Assembly: GCA_000149265.1 (NCBI GenBank) | Contig: CH002498.1 | Span: forward strand, 198,298-262,297 | Direction: 5' to 3' | Source of the DNA: Ciona savignyi | Taxonomy: Eukaryota > Chordata > Ascidiacea > Phlebobranchia > Cionidae | Length of the DNA stretch: 64,000 nucleotides | Notes under the pieces: generated by a model | Seen by the model: only the letters and a program-made list of their open reading frames with translations | The model's database searches: none | Told to the model about the DNA's origin: nothing | Translations under genes and position numbers: made by a program | Shown: one piece after another, positions 36,901 to 48,400 of the stretch | How the letters are laid out: every line of letters starts with the position of its first letter | How positions within the stretch are numbered: the first letter of the stretch is position 1

Positions 36901-37415
36901 CAACACACTGCAATAGCTCCAGTAACCCGACGCTGGTCGCGAGGTGATCTGACGATTGCCCGTGTGATTGGTTTTTCCATTCACGGGGATAAAGATGAAT
37001 ATTCTATTTTAGGCAGCATATCTCTCTTTATAAGGCTATTTGTGTAACCAGTTTTATATGGCGGTTTTTATATATTTTTCTTCGCAGGCTATAACGGGTT
37101 ATTATTTTGCCGGATTCCGCCCGCTGAAAATCGGCAATTACTTGTTCCCAGATTGGGCGCAAGTTGTGGGGCATTTACTGAGCCTTAGCTCTGTAATATT
37201 CATACCGGGTTACGCCGTTTACATCAAAATCAAATCCGGTAAATCATTTGCAGAGGTAAGAATACTAGTTTTGTTTAAAATCATTGTTGTAATTAAAACT
37301 TTTCGTGCAGCTTCGAAGGGTAATTCCGGAGAGACGTAAAAAAGATGTAGACGAAAAAGAAATATATTCAATCAATTCTTTGGATGATAATATGGAGAAA
37401 TCGTCATTTGTCTAA
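30972..37415 (+). CDS. SLC6-family sodium/chloride-dependent transporter, complete, 12 exons
   Basis: Exons: 30972-31113, 31165-31296, 33928-34153, 34467-34599, 35020-35154, 35212-35315, 35513-35606, 35682-35825, 36082-36219, 36284-36490, 37088-37255, 37311-37415. All junctions are GT-AG with matching phases, giving 575 residues, normal for SLC6 (12 membrane helices, plasma membrane). TM1 carries [10 protein letters not shown] (N34, Na+ site; R37, outer gate). G31 replaces the aspartate of monoamine transporters, so an amino-acid-type substrate is likely. Y108 matches the TM3 gate. The second outer loop has PW, the C132/C141 pair and N-x-S/T sites. Q264, S268, N300 and S304 match the chloride site, and LGFDSQ (D368, S369) the second sodium site. 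The substrate cannot be named from sequence alone. ATTAAA at 37468 may be the poly(A) signal. Confidence 0.93.
31399..31474. repeat. Diverged 3' end of the 464-bp inverted-repeat element
   Basis: ATCACCATTATT, GAGGGTAC and a terminal TTGGTTATACGGCATCT occur in the same order as the 3' part of the elements at 16476 and 17752. The other end is missing. It lies in SLC6 intron 2. Confidence 0.5.
31475..33927 (+). other. SLC6 intron 2 (31297-33927), remainder
   Basis: The longest intron of the gene (2.6 kb). No further exon was found: exon 2 and exon 3 join in phase 1 to restore an FKG-V-A-F sequence expected between TM2 and TM3. A minus-strand open frame at 32746-32961 is not supported. Confidence 0.6.
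34151..34466 (+). repeat. About 104-bp tandem repeat (3 copies) containing a splice donor
   Basis: Copies begin at 34151, 34256 and 34359, each with GACGTAAGTTTTA. The first is the real end of SLC6 exon 3 and its donor; the others copy that donor inside the intron. Each unit also has CCGTGCAG, an acceptor-like site. The real acceptor is CATAG at 34462-34466, just after the last copy. Confidence 0.85.
34600..35019 (+). other. SLC6 intron 4
   Basis: 420 bp, with GTAATT donor and CTACAG acceptor. Nothing else seen in it. Confidence 0.7.
35337..35498 (+). repeat. About 55-60-bp tandem repeat, 3 copies, in SLC6 intron 6
   Basis: The units share GATGTTAAAAGTGTATACGT and a following TTATTTTGCACT block, and end in AATATTAAA. 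Divergence is small. Open frames on both strands across 35312-35642 come from this repeat joined to exon 7. Confidence 0.8.
36726..37013 (+). repeat. SINE family A in SLC6 intron 10
   Basis: Nearly the same sequence as the copy at 4744-5043, full length, with a short tail. Its 3' end lies about 75 bases before exon 11. Confidence 0.85.
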
Positions 37416-38089
37416 ACTATTGTTTATTTGGAAATTTTGCATTTACTATATGGAATATGTAGATTTTATTAAAACACCTATTTAAAAAAAAGAATTTTGC
37501 AAAAAATGAGCCTTTAACTTGCTTCTCCTCAAGTATGACCAACTTTTAGTCATATGACTAAATTCATATGCAATCCTAGCGTAAAATACTGTATAGATTA
37601 TGTTCTAATGTGCAGTGTACTGCCTAGGTTATTGACAAATTACATCCTGTGACGCGACCACTTAAAAAGTATCTGCGAACAAAAAAGTTCCGTTTAAACA
37701 TTTTTCAAAATTGCATGTGCCATAACGTTGCTTTTGTTCCGAAAAATGTTCTAAGATTGCGCTTACTTAAATGGACCAAAAGTACTTTTCGTAATATATT
37801 AATTAACCATGTTGTCAAATATTTGGAAAGGATCCAGTAGTTTTGGATTGAAAACTTTCGAGTAATACAAATAAATTGCTTTCCAATATAAATAACTGTA
37901 CAAATTATAGGCTGCATATGTTCCACACATTTTACCAGTTGTTGCAACTTTACCATGTATAGAATAACTTAAATACTAAAGTGTGACAACATATGGTAGA
38001 CTTTTACAATACAGGATAATATGGTATATGCTATTCGAGAGTGTTTTTAGACTGTTTAATTACGTCATTCATTCGGTTATATTACATAA
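37416..38089. other. SLC6 3' UTR and intergenic DNA
   Basis: ATTAAA at 37468-37473 is a candidate poly(A) signal. Open frames at 37649-37840 and 37705-37956 on opposite strands are not supported as genes. Confidence 0.4.
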
Positions 38090-38205
38090 AACCCTTTAAT
38101 CCACTTGATTCCGAGGATAATTATCAAGTGCCTTAAATAAGAAAGACTGCCATCCAACCAGCTACTGGTTTTAAACATTCAACCTTTCAGCTCAATGCAG
38201 ATTGC
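38090..38205 (-). repeat. SINE family A, diverged fragment
   Basis: Inverted order of the TTTAATCCACTTGATTC, AAGTGCCTT and CAACCTTTCAGCT blocks matches the SINE body and head. The tail is missing. Confidence 0.45.
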
Positions 38206-38828
38206 CGACTCTCTTGTAAAGCGGTGATAGACATGACCGAGCGGGTATCGTTTGCAGTCAATGCGAAAGCATATTATTTTTAAAATAAATATTGGGCCTA
38301 GGTAAAATTGTGTTAAATAAAAAAAATAACAGTAATTTTTAATTAGAAGCTTAATTTTCCTAATGTAATCACAGTCATTACAAATTCTAAAAGATAAAGC
38401 CTATTTAATAGAGATAGCAAAAGGTCACTGGGTTCATGGGAAAATCCTTGGTTTACTTCCGGCAACTTTGTATCCTGGCGCAACCAATGAAGCTAAGTTT
38501 ACCAACGCACTTCAAGAATGAGAAGGGCTGCGCCTGGCACTTTAGGACTTGCCGAACGGACTTCTTAAAATAGTTTAAGAAGAGCTCTTGGGATTCGCTA
38601 CACTGAAGGACAAATACCGTAGGTAAGGGTAGAAAAAAAAGCTATGATAGAATTAGCCGATTTGCATTAGGTCTGTTGAATGCTAGGTTAACTGTAACAT
38701 AAATTATTAGACAGTTATTTTTAACTGTGGTCCACCCACCATATTATGCTCACTAAGAAAGTATGTATGTATTTTTGTTATTAAAACAATGTATGTTTTT
38801 GAAATTTCTTTATAAGTATTTGGTCTAT
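38206..38828. other. Intergenic, nothing seen
   Basis: AT-rich DNA between two SINE copies, no exon or RNA gene recognised. Confidence 0.4.
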
Positions 38829-39074
38829 TAGGATATGGATTGGATAGGATATTCATGTTTATCCGTGTGAATGGGAAAACCATGGGGGTTGTCACACGGG
38901 CAAGTTACTAAAGCTATTGCAGTGTGTTGTGTATGAATCACACGTTCCTTTAATTTAGTAGAACCTATTAATCCGTTGTGTTCAGGCATTGTCTGATAAG
39001 AGCCTTGCCCATGGACACAACCGGCTAGCTAGTTACCAGTTTCGAAACTCCAACCCTTCAGTTAAAGTCGGATT
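38829..39074 (-). repeat. SINE family A, near full length with internal deletion
   Basis: Inverted copy starting with GGATAGGATATTCATG. About 25 bases around the GATCTGACG block are missing. The head end is diverged. Confidence 0.8.
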
Positions 39075-39257
39075 ATTGTAACCTAAGCCAATTAACGAAC
39101 TTTTGGCATTTACAGAATTATTTGGTTGCTATTATTTTAAACTTTATATTAGTTCAATTTTGTAAATGCACATGCACTTTTGTTGCAATCAAGTCTGCTG
39201 TGTACACAATAAATTAAACACCCTTAGTATTGTAACAAAATTTAGGTTCCTTACCAT

Positions 39258-39388
39258 TCTGATTGGTCGGTTAGTGTTAGCTTTCCAGCCAAACTGTATT
39301 GATCGCTTGGTAGTCCGTTGTAACCTTGCGAGAGGCACTTAGCAGACATCCCATAAACCCAGTAGATTAATGGGTTGAACTAACCAAA
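39258..39388 (+). repeat. SINE family A, 5' half only, diverged
   Basis: The tRNA-like head and the CCCAGTAGATTAATGGG block are present, the 3' third is absent. It lies about 210 bases before the ATG of the large downstream gene. Confidence 0.55.
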
Positions 39389-39594
39389 ACTAATGTTTTT
39401 TTAGGTTTGATTGAGTCCCCAAGAAAGTACCAAAATTTGTGTATTTGACTTTTACAAATTATTGCACTTTACATATATTTATATATATATATACCGGTAC
39501 TAGGGTAATAATTTACACATTTATAGCAGTAGGCCTCCTTTTGTAAAGAAACCTAATGTTTTTTAGGAGCAAAGAGTTTAAATGTGATTCAAAA

Positions 39595-42422
39595 ATGGAG
39601 AATTTCAAAGTAACTTCGAGCGAAAAGACCAAAGCAGCGGAACTGTGTCTCACAAAGGAGATTTATGAACTAAAAAATGAAATTGAAGAGGCGGAGATGA
39701 TGTATGGCAAAAACTTTAGGCCAATGAGGTGGGTATCTTATAACTGAGATTGTCCAGTGGTGCAGTATGGAAAGTACGGCAGCTGCACACTCGAGTTTTT
39801 TTTCCCTGCGTCTTTGCACACTTGGGTAATTTCACACATGCTCGTGAGCTGGCAGTATAAACATCGTATAATTTCCAACAAACCTGTAAACCTACCTCTG
39901 GACCTCGGGTAATTTACTACCAGTACGTTTTTTGTTACGTAGATGATATGTTAGCTGATGGACACGATAGATTTAAGATAGAATAATATGTTTGTTTAAG
40001 ATTTTTACAAAATAGTAATAAAAAGGAGATTTTGTGCACACTTGAAGTGTGCACTCTTGGACGTACACTCAAGATCTCGGCGAAAATTGACGTACTTTCC
40101 ATAAGGGCCAGTGGTGATACCAAAAACGCAAGGCTAAAAATCCGCGCAAGTAACGCGAGTAATATTCTTTTAATGTTGGATTTTTGGCCCTGGAGACGGT
40201 ACCGGTATCATACTAAATAAACTAAATGTCTTATATGGTAATTATTGATAGATATTAAGTAGAAAAGGCTATTTAGCTGAACATTCCTTTATTATTAAAA
40301 ATATATATGCCAGGGTGATCTTATTATTGCATTTTGTTACATCATAATTTAAACAGTTAGATTTAAGAATTTATTAAGCTCTAAAAAATATAACTCCAAA
40401 ATGTACTTTTTGCGGATGATAAATAATCCAAATTGAAGTGAAAAGGCACTGCAAGAGACGGCAGTATAGAGATTATTAAACAACCCAGACGGTCTTAACG
40501 ACATGTATATAAAGGATTCTTTACTATATACTGTTTTTATACTAGTTCTGTGTCCCCACCCCTGCGCCCTGAATATTTTCGCCGTGAACGAGAAATGACA
40601 ATCGAAAAAATCCTCCAAGTGAGCACCGCACAGCCGCTGAAAAACCAAGGTCAAGTTATGATGGAGGAATTGGAGGCAGCTATAAATTCAGACGTGACCG
40701 ATAAAAGCTTGCCACTTTTATTGCATCAGGTTTCAACTGTTTTTTCTACCATTTTGGTTAATTATTATGAACCTTTAATATGTTAGCCTATGAATTTTAG
40801 ATCACGTAAAGTAATTTAGACTTAACTACTGTATGTTATAGGACTTTTTCTCCATAAATATAACATAAATTCCTTTAGTATCAGTTTTTCCACTTATTTA
40901 CTGTTGTTAGTATAATGCAATTACACACCTTAAATATGTCCGTTTAGTGTATCTGTACATTACTTGTCTTTAATATCAACTCCTATCCAAGAGAAATGTG
41001 ATCTAGAGCTTAGTGTAATGCTTTAATAACAACCAATATCACTTGTATTTAAAGGTATATATCGTACCTGATCAAAAGAACTTTAATTTTGTGAAGATGC
41101 CTTACTTATGATATACAAATTATAAATAAGTGTATTATTTTCTAGTTTTACTTGGATCGAATCCAGTGCCTTATTCAATGCAAGCACCTGCATATGCTGC
41201 GTTGGTGCCGATTCTGTGAGCACACCGACGCCATCGAGCGTTTGTTTCCTCTGTACCGCCAGCGGCTTGATCAAATCGAAGAGGAATATTCTGACGCCAA
41301 AAGTCGCGCCCAGAGACTGGCTGCGGCTCATCATTCCTATGTTTTAAATGATGGCAAAGCAATCCAAAGGTCGGTAAAAAAACTTTTAAAAATGTGACTT
41401 ATGTAGCGCGCACTGGTTTTTCAGTTATGACTTTGGTGTTTGCAGTACATAAGTTTAAGGGAAGATAGGCAGTCTTGTAAAAATTTGTTTATTTTATACA
41501 ACAATCTTAATACATCAGTATTTAAATAATTGGCTCATAAATTGGCCCAAACATATGTATTTCTTAAATATTTAAACATTATTTTAAAACTGTTTGGTAG
41601 CAAATACCATGTTATTAACCAGAATTGAAAAAAATAACAATTTTTTATTTTGAATGATTCATTATGATAGTGTTATTTGAACTGGACGTCAATTTATGTG
41701 TTTAATCATGAGTGCCGTTGCTTAATTAATGGAAACATTTCAATGACTTTTAAATCTTGTAGTTTGATCTGTTGTCCTGTGGCATTTTAATTAAACAATG
41801 GGTTTTAAGTTTCAATTACCTACATGCTTTGTCATCTGTACTTTCTTTTGTGGAGCTATAGTAACAAGTCAGCCTGATGAAATTTGTGGTATTTTGGCCA
41901 TCTTCACTTTGATTAGTTTTAAGCTTTAACATGTACTTTAAACAGAATAAGTTGATAATAGCTTTTTTATTAATTATTAAATTTATATATTTTTTATTAA
42001 TTATTAAAACACATTTATTACCGGTATATTTAACATTATTAATTTTCCAAATGGTTATGTTTCTTTATTGCAATTTTCCAAACCCCACCTGAATCTAGCG
42101 CTGTATGTGTGTGTGTGTGCACAGACCAAACAAATGCCCACTTGATTAAGAGAATCGGCAAATAGACTGAGACCACCCTCTTTATTCCTGCTGCTCCACA
42201 TGCCCAAATTACTAGTGTACCCCTTTTCCAGATGCTTTGCAAAATAATTTAAATTTGCCTATTTCCAGTGTTCAACCTGATGATGTGGTTATATTCCTTC
42301 GCTGGCTTATCACTCATCTACACTCAACAAAAAGGATGTCATCCTACGTTAAAATCCTTCAATATCTTTCATGTATCCACAAGAATAGTATCGATCTGAA
42401 TTTAGCCCAATGTAACTCTGAC
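39595..42422 (+). other. Large gene, exons 1-4 (DUF4549-like region)
   Basis: Exons 39595-39728, 40546-40729, 41146-41369, 42269-42422, phases 2, 0, 2, 0. The ATG at 39595 is the last of two in-frame possibilities. An acceptor-like TTTTTTAG at 39559-39566 lies between them, so the transcript probably begins with a spliced 5' exon or leader and uses 39595. Residues about 7-35 look like a short coiled coil (KEIYELKNEIEEAE). Exons 2-3 carry the family-like block. Exon 3 uses AAAG|GTCGGT as donor, required by the phase of exon 4. Confidence 0.85.
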
Positions 42423-45400
42423 GTAAGTTTTCCATGTAATCATTGTTTTTTTGAGGCTCACGGACATATTTGAACTGATTTTTGTTTATTTGCTGTCTAA
42501 ATTCAAAGGAAAATATGAATATAGTGCTATATCAGTCCATTTCAGAATTAAGATTGAATAAAATTTGAATAGGCAATGATTTGAAATTCTAGTTTCAAAA
42601 TTATCATTTTAACAACTCTTGTAACGAAACAGATTCTCACAGTGGCATCCCTACTTACAAATAGCTTCAGTAATTTTACCATAAAAATATGGGATAGGAT
42701 AGGATATTTATGTTTATGTAAATCGATAATACGAATGTGGAACCACTGAATCTAAATTTGGTAGTATTAATGATAAAATGAGGGGTGCCAAACTGTTTAT
42801 CATACCTGCATTTAGATCAGTTATGTTTAAGTCATATTAATTAGTGTAGGGGTCATTAGTATTATTATTCACTACAATGTGTGCAGTATAAATTGCTAAT
42901 TGCAAGCAAGTTTTAACCTGCAGTTAACTTATGTAGAAATCACAATGATAAGTTTATTAAACTTATTACACCTTAATTTATCAAATTTTGCTTCTCTTTT
43001 AAGAAATATAAATACAACAATACAATAACAAGATAAAGGCATAATGTCAGCCTTTTAATATCTATTTATAACAAGTAATATTCCAGTAGACCAGTAGTTA
43101 ATTAGGACAGCATAAACCTACTTAATTTAAAACTTTGTCCGGCCGGTTGGTCTGGCTGTTTAGTGCAAAGCGTTTTAAGCGAAAGGTAGCAGGTTCGAAA
43201 CTGGTCGCTAGCTAGTCTGTTGTGTCATTGGGCAAGGCACTTTACGGACATTGCCTGAACCCATCGGATTAATGGGTTCTACCAAATTAAAGGAATGTCT
43301 TTTTCATACACAACATACTGCAATAGCTTTGGTAACCCAACGATGGGCGCGAGGTGATCTGAAGATTGCTTGCGTGTTAACCCCCTTGGTTTTCCCATTC
43401 ACGGGGATAAACATGACTATCCTATCCTATCCTAACAAACTGACTACCTGTTTCGTTAACCCAAGGTTGAGGTAACAGGACCAATTGCATTTGATGCCAA
43501 ATCCGCGTGGAGGTCCCTTGCATCCGGATCAGAGATCTCCCATCTTTCTGGTCAGTCTTCCTCGCGACCAATGTCTTCTCGGACCAACCAGGTGTCAATC
43601 ACCGCATCCAATCTCGCATTTTCAGGTGTGTGGATGTTCCTGTGTTCTCGTCTAATGCCCTGTTTAAAAAAATTGTGTATATGTAAGATTGGATATTTTT
43701 GTTTTATCCATGTGAATGGGAAAGTGCAAGGGGAGTAATAACATACACAATCTTCAAATTACCTTGTGCTAGCCGTCAAATTACCGGGGCTACTGCCATG
43801 TTTTTTATATGATTAAGGCTTTCTTTCCATATTAGTCGAGCCTATTTATTCTTGATTCATGTAATGTGCCTGCACTCCTACCCTTAGCTTTAAATGACTT
43901 AAATCTTTAAATGTAAAATCATTTATTATAACCATAACAATGTTATGGTACCTAAATTTTGATACCATTTCATTACACCCCAAGCAAAAGTTTGCATGTA
44001 ATTTTCCTCTCTGCATTCAACCTTACTTATGATATATAGGATAGGATTGGATATTTATTTTTATTAACGTGAATGGGAAAACCAAGGGATTAACACACGA
44101 GCAATCGTCAGATCACCTCGTGCCCACCGTCGGGTTGCCAGAGCTATTGCAGTGTGTTGTGTATGATATATACATTCCTTAAATTTGGTAGAACCCATTA
44201 ACCTGCTGAATTTAGGCAATGTCCATTATGTCCCTTGTCCAAGGACATAACCGGCTAGCTAGCGACCAGTTTCGTACCTTTATCCTTTTGATTAAAAGAT
44301 GTCGCACTAAATCATCGGATAACCGGTTGTATCTATCCATTTCAGGGTTTGTGTCAAATGAAGCCACACTAAGCTTACCACCCCACACATTGGAGTTGTC
44401 TAATTTCCGCAACCAGCTTGAGTCGTTCACCACTGAGTATCGTGTTCCTCTTCGGACCGAGCTTTTAACTTCCGCCGATGAGATGGAGTTGTTTGGCGCC
44501 GTCAACCGACGATTTAAAACTCTCTTCACATGGCAGCAAGAGTGCTACACCTTCTACCAGTACGACAATGTACCAGAAGGTGAGATTTTAATGCCAAGAC
44601 CACGGAAATAGACCAATAAACACTAAACACAGACATTTTGGTTATATTTATTATAAAAACTGAGAGAGATTTTAAAACCATTGGCTCAAAAGGGTAACAA
44701 AAACTTCATAAAAAACTAAGCACTGCAGTATCTCCATGAATCTGGCAGCGATCATATGGATAACTTGGCTTTCCTGAGAACAACTAGTCTAAATCTGCTA
44801 TCTTTCGACTGCATTTCGACAGCTACCATATAGTCAACTATACAAATGGTGGCTCGCAAACTGCAGAGGTTAAAATTGATTCTATAAAGTTAAACCAATT
44901 TCTTACAGGCAGAGATTACTGGGGTGTTGACGGCCCAATGCACTGTTTAAAGAAACCAAGCAACTGGATTAAACACATTCGCATCAAACCACATTATAAC
45001 TACAAACAAGTTCGGCAGATGACAGCTCTGAAGAAAACTGGAATCTACGACGAGCTCCTTAAATCGCAAAATAAGTAAGCCTTGGTTAGAATATGCATGT
45101 TTCATATGTAGTCGCATCAAAATAATAGGTTCTTATATTATATAAGCCCAAATACACCCTCGGGTTAGCAGAATGAATTATGGGCAATGATTACCTGATA
45201 AAATTATATTAGATAAGTTTTATTACAAACAAATACATACGATATTTATATATATAATATATATGTGTATGCATATGTTACATGTGACTGTTAGCATTCT
45301 TTTATTATAGCTGACTTCCTCAACTTATGTTTAGAAAGATGTTGACCAAAAATTGTTTACTATTCTTCCCTGTTTATCATAATATATAGATTTTCTTCAG

Positions 45401-48400
45401 TTGCACTGATTTTAACCGTTATATTTGTATATGAGCGTGTGGTCACTCGGACTACTTTTTGTGTAGCCTTTTTTTTAAGAAACGTAATGGATATTCCTGT
45501 AATCTAAATTTATCAATCAAAAAGTAAACTTCAAGTCTGTGGATTCACCGTGTTTTAACAACTTTTGTCTATAAATGGGTAAAAAATGATTATTCTGGCA
45601 GATTTGTCTAGTGGTTTAGTGGGTCGCCTTTCAGCCGAAGAGTTGCAGGTTCGAAACTGATCGTTAGCTAGTCGGTTGTCTCCTTGGGGAAGGCACTTAG
45701 CAGACATCGCCTGAACCCAACGAATCAATAGGTTCTACTAAATTGAAGGACATGTGAATCATATACAACATACTGCAATAGCTTCGGTAACCTGACAGTG
45801 AGCGCAAGGTGATCTGACGATTGCCCGTGTGTTAACCCCCTTGGTTTTTCCATTCACGGAAAAAAACATGAATATCATGTCCTATTCTAACCTATCCGGC
45901 ACCTCTAACCACATATTCAAACCCTCCAAGTTTCCTCTACGTCAACGACTACAGCAAAGTGACCGAGTGTTTAAAGGAGCATGCAGTGGCTGTAAGGGAG
46001 CCGCCCACCGTACAAGCTACTGGTGTGTCAGCTCATAGGTGAGAAGACATACTTATTAGGCTAAAGGTTATGCAACACACAACATTACCTTGGAAAGACA
46101 TATTGCTATACCTTTTACCTTAATTCTTATCTTATAACTTTAAAAATTTGTTGTAGTCAAATTACAATTAAGAAATTTGTTTAAATGTTGATAAAGTTAT
46201 TGAAAATAACAAAAAAATTAAAATATTGGTTAACGACTCTATGGTTGGGAATTTCTTTGCAATGACATAAGCCTATAAGATATTGCATTACATGCATGCA
46301 TTCTGAACCTCTTTCGATGATTCAAATTTAGGATGTCTCAATATGTTAAAACTTTTTTTATTTTATTTTTATTTTTTATTTAACTGTAATAAACACACAT
46401 TCACACATAAATTAACGGCGATAATTGAGCTTTGTGTAATTAACAGTGGCACATTGAAAACCATGTCAGTGTGGCAGAGAATTTACGAAACGTCGGATAA
46501 AAACGAAAATTCCAACGACGCTGAAGATGGTGGGACAACTGAAAATCATTCCACCATGTCCAAGTATTTATATATAGTTTTCTATTTATTCTTCCAAATA
46601 TTGTGGTAACAATTGGTTGCCAATTTTATAACCTTTGATAGAAATCGGCCAATTATTTATTGAATAATTTAAACCAATTCACTTAAAGGCACACTTTTTT
46701 ATGATTTAAATTTGTTAAAGTGTTTCCCTAAATATTTTTAAAGTGATTCCTTAAATTTGGTAATGTAATGGAGGGCCGCAAGAGGCTTTATCACACATGC
46801 TATCATCAGACTACCTTGTTTGGTTAACGCAATTACTGCAGTGTGTTGTACATGATTGAAAAATTCTTTCAGTTTTAGAAGACCCATTAATGTACATGGT
46901 CCAGCCGATGTAGGTTAAATGCCTTTCCCAAGGACATAACATACTAGTTAGTAACCTTAGTAAGAAATTCGGTTTACTATCCCGCCAATCTATTTGGCCA
47001 GATATAATTAAAAATTTTTCTCTTCAGATTTGGCAGTCGTAGCAAGAAGCGTGAGAGTTATGATTATACGAATACAATGCAAATGCTGGGGTTGGATGAG
47101 GGGGATGACACTGCAAGTCAGGATCCAACAGTTATACAGGTACTTACAACTATTGCTAGAGTATATGATAGGATGTTTATCGCGGGCGTGAAAACGTGCA
47201 GGGTTGTACAACCTTTCTCTGAATATCAGTGCCCAGTGTCGGATTGCCTGAGCTATTGCAGTTGGTTGTTAATAATAAAGGCATGCTTTATTTCAGCTCA
47301 CCCTATTTACTGGGTTCAAGCAATGTTAGTTGAGTTCCTTTCTTTAAGAATCAGGTATATTTGAGGATAACCCTTGTGATAACGCCCGTTTGTGTAATTG
47401 CGAGGTATTCTGAAGATTGTGTTTGTCAACAAAAAACTATTGACTTTAAAAAAAAAAACTAACAAAACTACAAAAAAACTATTGAACTGTGCATACAGTA
47501 GAGATGATTGCGTGCATTGAAAACCCACATATGTCACTGTGTTAAAGAAATTCAATCGTAAATATAAAAGTTGGTAAATTTTAAACATCGATTTTTGTTC
47601 AGGGTGCATATCTATCCTTCCTTCATCTGAGGCACCTTAAAATAAGAGACATGAGAAGACAGTGCCTTGCAATTTTAAACTACTTTAAGAGGTAGGAAAC
47701 CTACATTACTGTTTTAACCTGTGTATATGTTACTACATGCCTTACAATTTTGTTGCCTTTTGGCTGGCTTACGCTCTGGAATCATTATAGAGATATTAAA
47801 ATATTTTACATTTAGTGTTGAGAGGACTATGACTATATTTGATGGTGGGCTGTCACTTGAAGCACAAGAGAGCCAGAAAAGTGCAAAGGAAACTTCAGCC
47901 AGCAGTCAGCAAGACAGCAAGAAACGTGGTTAGAAGATTTGTATTGATTTTTGCTGACCTTTCAATTTGATGTTTAAGTCTGATGATTAAACGGTTTTAA
48001 CTTTTACAAAGGACCAGGAAAATATGGAATTTGTCAAATAGTTAAACCACGTCAATATAAAATTATCACCAAGATGTGGCTGTTCAATTTAATTAATGAC
48101 AATTTCAAAATGTGCGGTAATTTCAAAATATTAAACTGAAAGTTAAACTAAAAGCATTATACAAAAATTACGTCTTGCATAAATAAAAAAAAATGTTAAA
48201 TTAAACTGCAATACAAATGGATTGTAAGTGAGTAACTAAATAAAAGTAATGACAACTTAGTATAGCATTAAACCCAAAACCATTTGACTGTTAAAAAAAG
48301 TCATTAAGATATACAAACATACATTGATTATTTCCATTTCCATTCTCGTTTAGAAAAATCAGCTACTGGTAAGAATCATGCCTCGTTTAATAAGAAGGTT

